Assembly: GCA_050633705.1 (NCBI GenBank)
Contig: JBOEGZ010000006.1
Span: 251,738 to 315,737 of the forward strand
DNA: 64,000 nt
Direction of reading: 5' to 3'
DNA from: JAJFHI01 sp050633705
GTDB taxonomy: Bacteria > Pseudomonadota > Alphaproteobacteria > Rhizobiales > Hyphomicrobiaceae
Part shown: positions 56,849 through 64,000 of the stretch, piece by piece
How the letters are laid out: each line of letters begins with the position of its first letter
Numbering within the stretch: position 1 is the first letter of the stretch
Notes under the pieces: model-generated
Databases searched by the model: none
The model's input: the letters and a program-made list of their open reading frames with translations, nothing else
What the model was told of the DNA's origin: nothing
Made by a program: the position numbers and the translations under genes

Positions 56849-58009
56849 ATGCAAACAGGCCGTCATCACGCAGAGCCAAACAGAGTTTTGGCAATTTGCT
56901 CTTCTGCTTTTAGGTTTGTGGCGTTTACTATAATTTGCTTTGGTTGCCTAACCGACACGACACAACAAGCCGCCGCACAATCACAAAACGTTCAAAATTT
57001 TATTGCTGTAGCGGGATCACCAGCAGAGCACTCCGCTGCCATCCAAAACGGCATCGACAACGCGGGTGCTGGGGCCGTCATCTATTTTCCACCTGGCATT
57101 TACCGCTTTGCAAAACCAATTCAGCTTAAGAGTTTTCAGATTTACCGCGGTTCTAGATCTGCAATTCTGACGCCTGCCTCCGGCAATTCCGCACCTATTT
57201 TCCAGATTCACGATTCCACTTCGATTACCATTTCAGGACTTAACTTCCATGGTGGCGGTATCCACCTAACTGGGACAAATCAGGCAATACGGATCATAGG
57301 CAATGTTTTTAAGGATATTATCGACCCGAATGCGACTTTCGGCTCTGAAACCGCAATTTTTGTTGCTGGCCCGACCTCCCAAAGCGTCATTCAGTCAAAC
57401 AAATTCAATCGCATCGGCTTACGCGGTGGGCGTCCAGGTGCAAAGAACGGTGCAGCCCTGTTGGCGTTTCATCTCGCTGACACGGCAATCTCAGGCAACG
57501 AGTTTAAAGACGTTTATCAAGCCATCAGCTTAATTTTCGAAGCCAGGCCCGGAACAGGCAACAAGATTTCCGTCACGGGTAACCGGATCACCAATGCATT
57601 TAGAATGGGGATTGAGGCGCAAGGGCCTGGCACACGAGCCGCGCGTTTTGAGGCAAATACCGTCGTCATGCATCACACAGGCGACGAAGACATCGGCCTG
57701 TCCATCGTCCTCAAGAGCGCAACAAGCACTATGGTTAAATCCAACAAGGTTGTGCGTCTGGCTTCTGTGCCAAAATCATGCACAGGGATGGGCATTGAAG
57801 TTGCAGGCATTGGCACGCGTGTCGAACACAACGACATTAGGGGTCCCTGGTGTTCGGCAATCGGCATTAGCTCGAAAAATGGCGAGTATTCTGAAGTCGT
57901 GGGAAATAAAATCTGTGGTCATCGTGGACCCTACGACGTCATCTCATTTTATGAAGGGCGTGGCCGTTCGACTTCTGAGCGAAATTCAGTCGTGCGGCAT
58001 TGCCGTTAA
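56849..58009 (+). CDS. Exported right-handed beta-helix (pectate-lyase-like) protein
   Basis: A 386-residue protein with a signal peptide (hydrophobic about 20-36, cleavage near QAAAQS). It starts with an AIQNGIDNAGAGAVIYFPPGIYRF segment (around residues 65-88), the typical first part of pectate-lyase or polysaccharide-lyase-like folds, followed by repeated N-x-F/I turns (SGLNFHGGGIHL, GNVFKDI, SNKFNRIG, GNEFKDVYQ, GNRITNAF). Catalytic residues cannot be assigned. In an exopolysaccharide locus it may be a lyase, hydrolase or epimerase acting on the polymer. Confidence 0.82.
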   Translation: MQTGRHHAEPNRVLAICSSAFRFVAFTIICFGCLTDTTQQAAAQSQNVQNFIAVAGSPAEHSAAIQNGIDNAGAGAVIYFPPGIYRFAKPIQLKSFQIYRGSRSAILTPASGNSAPIFQIHDSTSITISGLNFHGGGIHLTGTNQAIRIIGNVFKDIIDPNATFGSETAIFVAGPTSQSVIQSNKFNRIGLRGGRPGAKNGAALLAFHLADTAISGNEFKDVYQAISLIFEARPGTGNKISVTGNRITNAFRMGIEAQGPGTRAARFEANTVVMHHTGDEDIGLSIVLKSATSTMVKSNKVVRLASVPKSCTGMGIEVAGIGTRVEHNDIRGPWCSAIGISSKNGEYSEVVGNKICGHRGPYDVISFYEGRGRSTSERNSVVRHCR

Positions 58010-58083
58010 CTCAGCCAGGAAAGGTTAACTGGCGCCACAATGTTTTCGTTCAAGCAAAAATTCACTGCGTCTGAACATCCTGT

Positions 58084-59358
58084 TTGCACCGGCAAACGAT
58101 TATTGCTTTGGATGCCAACATCTGGCCGAAGGTCTATACGCCTAATCTGGTCCATCTCGACAGGATAGAGAACTTGCAATCCGACGGCGACGACAAAACA
58201 CTCAAAGTCCTGTTCTTGGCACAAACCCCGCCTCCCATCCATGGTGTCACGCGGGTGTCAAAGCAGATCTACGACATCATGAATGCCATGGCGAACGTTT
58301 CGGTCAAGCAAATGTGGGCTGGAAGTGCTGTATCGCTTGACGATATTGGCCACCGCTCCATTCGCAAATACCTAGCGTTTGCAATTTTTCTTATGTCATT
58401 AGGCTGGCGCGTCTTGACAACCAAACGTGACGACATCGTCTACACAACAATCGCCCCCCACGGCGAAGCTTTGTTTCGCGACGCACTTGTCATTGCAGTA
58501 GGGCGATTACTGGGTCACCGTGTCCTTATTCATATGCACACACGTGGCATTGGCGAAGTAATCTCTGGAACGACGCTCTCCCAACGCTTTACCGCTTGGG
58601 CACTAAAATCAACCGAACTCATCTCTCAATCTTCAGACGTCATCAACGAGGTCTCAAAATTCGGACTGTTTTCACGGATTCATCACCTCCCCAACTATGT
58701 TGCTGATCCGGGCACCCCAGAAAGCACCGGTCGGGAAACATTGAATTTGGGTTTCTTTGGCAGCTTTGACCAGCGCAAGGGTGTCTTGCGCTTCGTCGAT
58801 GTTGTGGCAGCATTGAAAAACGACGGTCTTGAGGTGCGAGGCTATATCGCAGGGCGGTCAACACAGGATATGACACCTGAAGTCATTGCCAACTATGCAA
58901 CCAAACACGGCGTTTGTGAACAACTCGCCATTCCCGGCTTTCTACTCGATGACCAGGCCATCAAATGCTTTTTGCGCCAACTCGATCTTTTTATCTATCC
59001 AACAGATCACGACCTAGCCCCTTTGGTTTTGCTTGAGGCAATGGCCAACGGTGTCGTACCGCTGGCCTTTGATACCGGAGCAATCCGAGAGATGCTTAGT
59101 CCAGAATTTACAGATCATGTCATTGCCAACTCTCTCGATCCAGAAACATACACGTCCCAATACTTGGCACACATAAAGCGCTACAACGACGATCGAAAAC
59201 TACTCAACGATGACAAGAAAAAAGCGCGCGACACTTTTCTGGCACGCCATTCATTGGAAAACTTTGAACGTACGTTTCGCAACATCATTGCCAACCCCAT
59301 ATTCAACAATCCAAAAGATCCAGCCGCGCGATCAGAATTTGCGAAATTCTATAGTTAG
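58084..59358 (+). CDS. Glycosyltransferase, GT4-type (GT-B fold)
   Basis: A 424-residue protein. An N-terminal TLKVLFLAQTPPPIHGVTRV stretch (from about 39) and the C-terminal domain with LNLGFFGSFDQRKGVLRFVD and PLVLLEAMANGVVPLAFDTG (residues about 313-332) identify a retaining GT-B enzyme, with the E of LLEAMANG as the nucleotide-contacting Glu. It adds a sugar during repeat-unit assembly; donor unknown. The frame starts with a TTG at 58084 lacking a ribosome site; the true start may be about 30-40 residues later at another TTG, before LKVLFLAQ. Confidence 0.87.
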   Translation: MHRQTIIALDANIWPKVYTPNLVHLDRIENLQSDGDDKTLKVLFLAQTPPPIHGVTRVSKQIYDIMNAMANVSVKQMWAGSAVSLDDIGHRSIRKYLAFAIFLMSLGWRVLTTKRDDIVYTTIAPHGEALFRDALVIAVGRLLGHRVLIHMHTRGIGEVISGTTLSQRFTAWALKSTELISQSSDVINEVSKFGLFSRIHHLPNYVADPGTPESTGRETLNLGFFGSFDQRKGVLRFVDVVAALKNDGLEVRGYIAGRSTQDMTPEVIANYATKHGVCEQLAIPGFLLDDQAIKCFLRQLDLFIYPTDHDLAPLVLLEAMANGVVPLAFDTGAIREMLSPEFTDHVIANSLDPETYTSQYLAHIKRYNDDRKLLNDDKKKARDTFLARHSLENFERTFRNIIANPIFNNPKDPAARSEFAKFYS

Positions 59359-59438
59359 GGGGTTTATGACATCGTTTTGAGCACGAATATTGCATGACCT
59401 AATTTCAAACTCTAAGTAGCGAGACAACATTAACCATC

Positions 59439-60515
59439 ATGACTTCAGACATTCCAATGGCATTGAATTCAAAGATTTCAGTTGAAGCCGACCGCTTTTC
59501 CGATCAATTCGGACCAACACGTACACGTCGCGTTCTTGTTGTCGGCGGCGCCGGATATATTGGTGCACCGGTCACACAATACTTACTCGGTCAAGGATAC
59601 AAAGTCCGATGCCTTGACCGCCTCATTTACGATAACGCCAGCACTATCACTGGTTTTCTGTCACATCCCGATTATGAATTCGCCCTTGGTGACATGGGTC
59701 ACAATGAGACAATGGACCAAGCCCTCGAAGACGTAACAGATGTTGTCATTTTGGCAGGCCTCGTTGGCGATCCAATCACCAAAAAGTTTCCTGATGCCGC
59801 CCATGAAATCAATGATCTTGCCGTCTCAGCCTGTATAGATCGTCTCGCCGGGCGTGGACTCAACAAGGTCATTTTCATCTCGACCTGCTCAAACTATGGC
59901 ATGATTGCAGATGACGCCATGGCCGACGAAAATTTCGAACTCAGCCCACTCTCACTTTATGCAAAGTCAAAAGTCGCGGCTGAAACAAAAATTCTCGGCC
60001 TTAAAGGCAAGGTCGATTACCACCCAACAGTCTTGCGTTTTGCCACGGCGTTTGGTTTCGCGCCACGCATGCGTTTTGATCTCACAGTGAATGAATTTAC
60101 GCGCGAACTTCATGAAGACAACGAATTGTTGGTCTATGACGCGCACACGTGGCGACCTTACTGTCACGTCTTTGACTTTGCCCGCCTCATCGACCGTGTC
60201 TTAGCCTTCCCAATCGCTGACGTCAGCTTCGAGGTCTTCAACGCTGGTGGCGACAAAAACAATCACACGAAACAAAGCATCGTTGATCTCGTATGCCAAC
60301 GCTTACCAGAGCGCAATGTTGCCTATAAAGAACACAGTACTGATCCGCGCAATTACAAAGTCAACTTTGAAAAAGTGCGCACAAAACTCTTCTTCGAACC
60401 GGCAATGAGCGTCCAAGATGGTATCGATGAAATCATTTGGGCGTTGAGCAGCCGCCTAACGAGCGATATCAGCGAACGAAAAAACTTTTACGGCAACTAT
60501 GAAATTCTTGGCTAA
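59439..60515 (+). CDS. Extended-SDR NAD-dependent sugar epimerase/dehydratase
   Basis: A 358-residue protein with the NAD-binding GGAGYIG (about 36-42), Asp60 that should select NAD, a STCSNYG active segment (about 148-154) and catalytic Tyr174-x3-Lys178 (YAKSK). It acts on a nucleotide sugar. A leader of about 30 residues before the Rossmann fold is unusual. It is followed by a nucleotidyltransferase and a DegT aminotransferase, so it likely makes the keto sugar to be aminated; the exact reaction is not known. Confidence 0.9.
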   Translation: MTSDIPMALNSKISVEADRFSDQFGPTRTRRVLVVGGAGYIGAPVTQYLLGQGYKVRCLDRLIYDNASTITGFLSHPDYEFALGDMGHNETMDQALEDVTDVVILAGLVGDPITKKFPDAAHEINDLAVSACIDRLAGRGLNKVIFISTCSNYGMIADDAMADENFELSPLSLYAKSKVAAETKILGLKGKVDYHPTVLRFATAFGFAPRMRFDLTVNEFTRELHEDNELLVYDAHTWRPYCHVFDFARLIDRVLAFPIADVSFEVFNAGGDKNNHTKQSIVDLVCQRLPERNVAYKEHSTDPRNYKVNFEKVRTKLFFEPAMSVQDGIDEIIWALSSRLTSDISERKNFYGNYEILG

Positions 60516-60656
60516 TATCAAACGATAAAACCACGAAGGCTCAGCTGTGATTTAATAAATTGGAACACGATTTAAAAAGCGTCGAATTGTTTTATCCGCG
60601 CACGCGTTGTTAATGCATACTAAGTCAAATACATAATTTGAGAGTTGGAGTTCACT

Positions 60657-61412
60657 GTGACATCCCCCCGCGTCGTTATTCTTTCAGGTGGTAAAGGGAC
60701 ACGGCTTCGCCCATTCACTGCCAGTTTTCCAAAACCACTTGTCCCTATTGGTGACATGCCGATTTTGGAAGTCGTCCTGCGTCAGTTGGCGCAACATGGA
60801 CTTACGCATGCCACGCTTGCTGTTGGACACTTGGCCGATCTAATCCGCGCCTTCGTGACACAGCACCAAGACCTTTCGCGAATGATGCAAGTTGATTTTG
60901 TCAGCGAAAAGGAACCAACAGGGACTGCCGGCTCTCTGGCAAACATCAAAGGTCTAGATGATACATTTCTCGTTATGAACGGCGATGTTCTGACAGATCT
61001 CGATTATCAAAACCTTATCAAGGTACATAAACAATCCGGTGCGGCGCTGACCATCGCAGGTCACAGAGAAAAACGAAAGATTGGTCTTGGTGTCTTGGAA
61101 ACTGAGCCAGACGGGCGGCTGACAAACTATGTCGAGAAGCCGGAATACGATTTCAACGTATCCATGGGCATTTATGTTTACGAACCGCGCGTGCTCGATT
61201 TAATCCAGCCTGGCAAATACCTCGATTTCCCAGATCTTGTGTTGCAGCTACTTGAGAAAGGGGAACACGTCCAGGTTCACAACTCCGATGCTTTCTGGCT
61301 GGATATTGGTCGTCCTGAAGACTATGCGCTGGCCCAAGAAATATTCGAACGCGAGCCCGAGAAATTCAACATCGGCAAAGTAGCACAAGACCTAAAAGCA
61401 TCGAGCGCTTAG
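60657..61412 (+). CDS. Sugar-phosphate nucleotidyltransferase
   Basis: A 251-residue enzyme of the RfbA/HddC type: LSGGKGTRLRPFT (about 8-20), FPKPLVPIGDMPILE (about 22-36), and LVMNGDVLTDLD with the metal-binding Asp. GTG at 60657 is chosen because GGAG lies six bases upstream; a TTG twelve bases earlier gives a longer frame without one. It activates a sugar-1-phosphate with NTP. It ends four bases before the aminotransferase gene, so the two are probably co-translated. Which nucleotide and sugar is unclear. Confidence 0.9.
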   Translation: MTSPRVVILSGGKGTRLRPFTASFPKPLVPIGDMPILEVVLRQLAQHGLTHATLAVGHLADLIRAFVTQHQDLSRMMQVDFVSEKEPTGTAGSLANIKGLDDTFLVMNGDVLTDLDYQNLIKVHKQSGAALTIAGHREKRKIGLGVLETEPDGRLTNYVEKPEYDFNVSMGIYVYEPRVLDLIQPGKYLDFPDLVLQLLEKGEHVQVHNSDAFWLDIGRPEDYALAQEIFEREPEKFNIGKVAQDLKASSA

Positions 61413-61416
61413 AAAA

Positions 61417-62592
61417 ATGAACTGGAAATACGCACTTTGCGAACCCAATCTCGACCAAGCAGAAATCTCGGCTGCTGTTGAGTGCATCTCTTCCGCCTGG
61501 CTATCAATGGGACCACGCACACGCGCCTTTGAAGAGGCATTCGCCGAGTTGCACGGTTGCAAACATGCAATCGCAGTCTCCAGCGGCACGGCAGCCTTGC
61601 ATCTTGCAATGCTGGCGCTCGACATCGGACAATCCGCCGACGATGAGGTTATTCAACCATCCATTAATTTCGTGGCGGCGGCCAATATGACCAAAGCGGT
61701 CGGCGCCCGTCCGGTTTTCGCTGACATCGTTTCACTCACTGAACCAACCATTGATCCCGAAAAAATCGAGTTGGCGATCACGGAGAAAACCCGCGCTATC
61801 GTTGTTATGCACTATGGCGGCTATGCCTGTCGCATGAACGAAATCGTAGCCTTGTGCAAAAAATACAATCTGCACCTCATCGAAGATGCCTGCCATGCTC
61901 CCGCGACACCGGCACCTGACAACACAGGCCAGATGCTTGGGGCGATTGGCGACATCGGCTGCTTTTCGTTTTTCTCAAACAAGAATATGACATGTGGCGA
62001 AGGCGGTATGATCGTTACCGACAATGACGCGCTCGCCAAACGTATGCGCGCGCTCCGATCGCACGGTATGACGACGCTGTCTTGGGAACGCCACAAAGGG
62101 CGAGCATCGACTTATGATGTGACAACGCATGGCTTCAATTATCGTATCGACGACTTGCGATCGGCCATCGGTCTTGTCCAACTTGGAAAGTTGCCTGCTG
62201 CCAATGCCGCACGCCAAGCCCACGCCAAACGATACGCTGAGGCCATCGCACGCCACGCACGCTCCGATATCTCGTATCTGTTTGGCAAAGCTCCGACGGC
62301 GGGTTCGGCACACGTGGCCGGTATCATTGTGCCAGCCAACAAACGCGATCGTGTTCGCCAAGGCATGAGTGACGTCGGTATTCAATCCAGCTTACATTAC
62401 CCGTGCGTGCACCATTTTTCAGGCTTCGGCGCTGAAGGTCATGGTGCAGACCTCCGCCTCAGCGAGGTATTCTCAAACCAGATGATCACTCTGCCACTTT
62501 ATCCAACGATGCCTGAAGAGGCTGGAGAGGAAATTGTGTCGGCAATTGTGAGGTGTCTGGATAATCCTTCGACCACGCCCAAAACCACCTAA
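61417..62592 (+). CDS. DegT/DnrJ/EryC1 family PLP-dependent sugar aminotransferase
   Basis: A 391-residue enzyme. AVSSGTAALHLA (about 53-64), EDACHAPA with Asp157 (about 156-163), and Lys189 in FFSNKNMTCGEGG, the Schiff-base lysine, are the family signatures. It transfers an amino group, usually from glutamate, to a keto nucleotide sugar. It is the last gene of the polysaccharide locus, four bases after the nucleotidyltransferase. Confidence 0.93.
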   Translation: MNWKYALCEPNLDQAEISAAVECISSAWLSMGPRTRAFEEAFAELHGCKHAIAVSSGTAALHLAMLALDIGQSADDEVIQPSINFVAAANMTKAVGARPVFADIVSLTEPTIDPEKIELAITEKTRAIVVMHYGGYACRMNEIVALCKKYNLHLIEDACHAPATPAPDNTGQMLGAIGDIGCFSFFSNKNMTCGEGGMIVTDNDALAKRMRALRSHGMTTLSWERHKGRASTYDVTTHGFNYRIDDLRSAIGLVQLGKLPAANAARQAHAKRYAEAIARHARSDISYLFGKAPTAGSAHVAGIIVPANKRDRVRQGMSDVGIQSSLHYPCVHHFSGFGAEGHGADLRLSEVFSNQMITLPLYPTMPEEAGEEIVSAIVRCLDNPSTTPKTT

Positions 62593-62854
62593 TTTGGGCA
62601 AACGAATACACCGCAGAACACGCACCTTCGAACAAGCCAATTCCAACGCCTGTGGACGAAAATTCGACCTGCGTCAGTCTGCGTTGCCCCAAGGCCTCAG
62701 AAATCCTTGGCACAAATGGATCGAGCCGCTATATGGAGCGGACGGACAGGCGATTCTGCACATTGGATCGCCCAATTGACTGTCGCCAACCCCGAGTTTC
62801 AAGGGGCCTTCAGTCGAAGCGGCGCAGGGCCCAGGCTGGCCAATCCCGCGAAAT

Positions 62855-62930
62855 GCCGACATAGCTCAACTGGTAGAGCACCTGATTTGTAATCAGGGGG
62901 TTGGGGGTTCAAGTCCCTCTGTCGGCACCA
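62855..62930 (+). tRNA. tRNA-Thr (TGT anticodon)
   Basis: A 76-base cloverleaf: acceptor GCCGACA/TGTCGGC, D arm GCTC/GAGC, anticodon loop TTTGTAA, T arm GGGGG-TTCAAGT-CCCTC, with CCA encoded. It stands between the polysaccharide locus and the phage-like genes at the window's right end. Confidence 0.96.
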
Positions 62931-63051
62931 GTAAAATCAATATCTTACCTCTCTTCCCCCCCTAACCACATCCTGCTAGTCAGCAACCAGTCAGCAGAAA
63001 ATATATTTTTCTGTTTGATCTGTCGCTTCCCGCTCACTTTCATCAACCCAT

Positions 63052-63456
63052 TCATTCTGACAATTCCGTCGCTGTAATCCTTGATGCTAGATTCTCATTC
63101 AACTTTTCCTCTGCTCCCGCCTCTCTTGATTTTACCCTCAGTCCTTTTTGTTCCAACTCGTCAGCGGTGAATGGTGATTTTTCCGGCTGATTTCTGTGAT
63201 GCCGAGCGTCATGCGCTGGTGATGTTTGAAACTTACAAATTGGACAATCTTTATCTGGACTTGCTTTCCTTGTGCCCCGTCTTGTTCGCACCTTCTTTGG
63301 TTTGTCTTGTCGCGCCAATGTGTACGGAAATCCTAACTCTTCCAGTATTTCAATGCCTTGCGTTACTTGATCCATCGCCTCCTCTCTAGCTTCATTAATT
63401 AATTCTGCTTTTTGCTCTTCAAGTTCTTTTATTTTTTCAATCGCTGATTTTGTCAT
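63052..63456 (-). CDS. Hypothetical phage-like protein with coiled coil and Cys/His motif
   Basis: A 134-residue hydrophilic protein. Residues about 4-40 form a coiled coil (IEKIKELEEQKAELINEARE); a Lys/Arg-rich segment (KPKKVRTRRGTRKASPDK) follows, then CPICKFQTSPAHDARHHR (about 71-88), a CxxC...H-x3-HH cluster that could bind zinc and nucleic acid. No family recognised. GGAAA lies before the ATG. The pairing with an MT-A70 methyltransferase gene suggests a prophage or mobile element. Confidence 0.65.
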   Translation of the reverse strand: MTKSAIEKIKELEEQKAELINEAREEAMDQVTQGIEILEELGFPYTLARQDKPKKVRTRRGTRKASPDKDCPICKFQTSPAHDARHHRNQPEKSPFTADELEQKGLRVKSREAGAEEKLNENLASRITATELSE

Positions 63457-63505
63457 TTTCCGCTCTCCAAATACCGATTTTACTTTCTCAAAGTTCAGCC
63501 AATTT

Positions 63506-64000
63506 CTACGTTCTGCTGTTCATACACACCGGCTTCGCGCAGACTGGTTCCAGCTCCACATCGTTAATCAATTCATTCCCCCAAATGTCCCAACCCGGGG
63601 TCTTTCGACGAGCAAACATTTCCAGCCGAGGCACATCACCACACAGCTCTACGATGTGATCTCGAACTTCGTCCGGTTTTTCTGAATGACGCCGACGCGG
63701 TGCTATAACTAATGACCGAACAGCCGCCGACTGCCTGATTGGTCGTCCACGTTTAGCAAGAAGACAGATTTCAGCATTGTGCCGTGTCCACATTCCAAGC
63801 CCGACAACTGCTCTTCCTGAATTCGGGTGTGTTTTCACCCACGTGAACCCATTGGTCACGAATTGAAAGCCCCAAGCATCTATCACCTGTAGAGCATCTG
63901 GGATTGCACTCATTGTCGTCCACATAAACAAGAGTGCGTCTGGATGAACAACAGTTCGCACGGGAAGTGCGATCATCTCCTTTACTCGCATTAACGGATA
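63506..64000 (-). CDS. MT-A70-family N6-adenine methyltransferase, C-terminal part (cut by window edge)
   Basis: The open frame runs through the window end (64000), so the N-terminal part with the DPPW motif lies outside. The visible 164 residues show YPLMRVKEMIALPV, HPDALLFMWTT, the WGFQFVTNGFTWVKTH segment, GLGMWTRHNAEICLLAKRG and HSEKPDEVRDHIVEL, then RLEMFARRKTPGWDIWGNE: the MT-A70/phage Dam-like pattern. These enzymes methylate adenine in DNA (or RNA) with S-adenosylmethionine and are common in phages and mobile elements. Confidence 0.9.
   Translation of the reverse strand, partial: YPLMRVKEMIALPVRTVVHPDALLFMWTTMSAIPDALQVIDAWGFQFVTNGFTWVKTHPNSGRAVVGLGMWTRHNAEICLLAKRGRPIRQSAAVRSLVIAPRRRHSEKPDEVRDHIVELCGDVPRLEMFARRKTPGWDIWGNELINDVELEPVCAKPVCMNSRT

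Noticed and set aside
62593..62854. Short open frames between the aminotransferase gene and tRNA-Thr
   Set aside because: They overlap each other in several frames, have no ribosome site and no recognisable product; the spacer more likely holds the tRNA promoter.

Overview
The window is a chromosomal segment of an alphaproteobacterium with roughly balanced base composition. The evidence is the alphaproteobacterial style of EF-Tu, S10 and RpoB, and the gene order: secE-nusG-rplKA-rplJL-rpoBC-rpsLG-fusA-tuf runs straight into the complete S10, spc and alpha operons and then into a degP-like protease, rarA, crcB and an rluC-type gene. I cannot assign a genus from the sequence alone.

Layout. (1) 1-5561, minus strand: housekeeping genes downstream of the alpha operon (rluC-like, crcB, rarA, membrane-anchored HtrA protease), interrupted by accessory genes. 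One of these is a clear Tae4-type peptidoglycan amidase of the kind delivered by type VI secretion, followed by a tiny membrane protein. (2) 5666-38898, minus strand: a continuous run of about 33 kb of translation and transcription genes, from tRNA-Trp/secE through rplQ, closed by a strong intrinsic terminator at 5666-5697. Inside it rpoC ends at its own terminator (26121-26147) and the str operon restarts from a good -35/-10 promoter (26015-26043). Several gene junctions (rplK leader, rplJ leader, rplL-rpoB, rpoB-rpoC, tuf-rpsJ) carry conspicuous RNA hairpins. (3) 38899-44102: tRNA-Gly and tRNA-Tyr, rlmB, and a set of small exported or lipoprotein genes in the place where many relatives carry a second tuf gene. 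(4) 44103-47464: a type I secretion ABC transporter and its HlyD-type adaptor, translationally coupled. (5) 47512-62592: an exopolysaccharide/capsule locus with an initiating phosphoglycosyltransferase, Wzz/Wzc-like co-polymerase with a degenerate kinase domain, GT26 and GT4 glycosyltransferases, Wzx flippase, Wzy polymerase, a polysaccharide deacetylase, an exported beta-helix protein, and a dehydratase/epimerase-nucleotidyltransferase-aminotransferase trio that probably makes a dedicated amino sugar. (6) 62855-64000: tRNA-Thr followed by phage-like genes (a small Cys/His protein and an MT-A70 methyltransferase cut by the window edge), which looks like the beginning of an integrated element.

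How it works together. Regions 1-3 supply the ribosome, RNA polymerase, Sec translocon core and associated tRNAs. Region 5 encodes a Wzx/Wzy-type pathway: sugar priming on undecaprenyl phosphate, chain assembly in the cytoplasm, flipping, periplasmic polymerisation with chain-length control, and modification by deacetylation or a beta-helix enzyme. The type I exporter next to it could secrete a polysaccharide-modifying protein, but no substrate gene is visible. No outer-membrane polysaccharide exporter (Wza/OPX) is present in the window.
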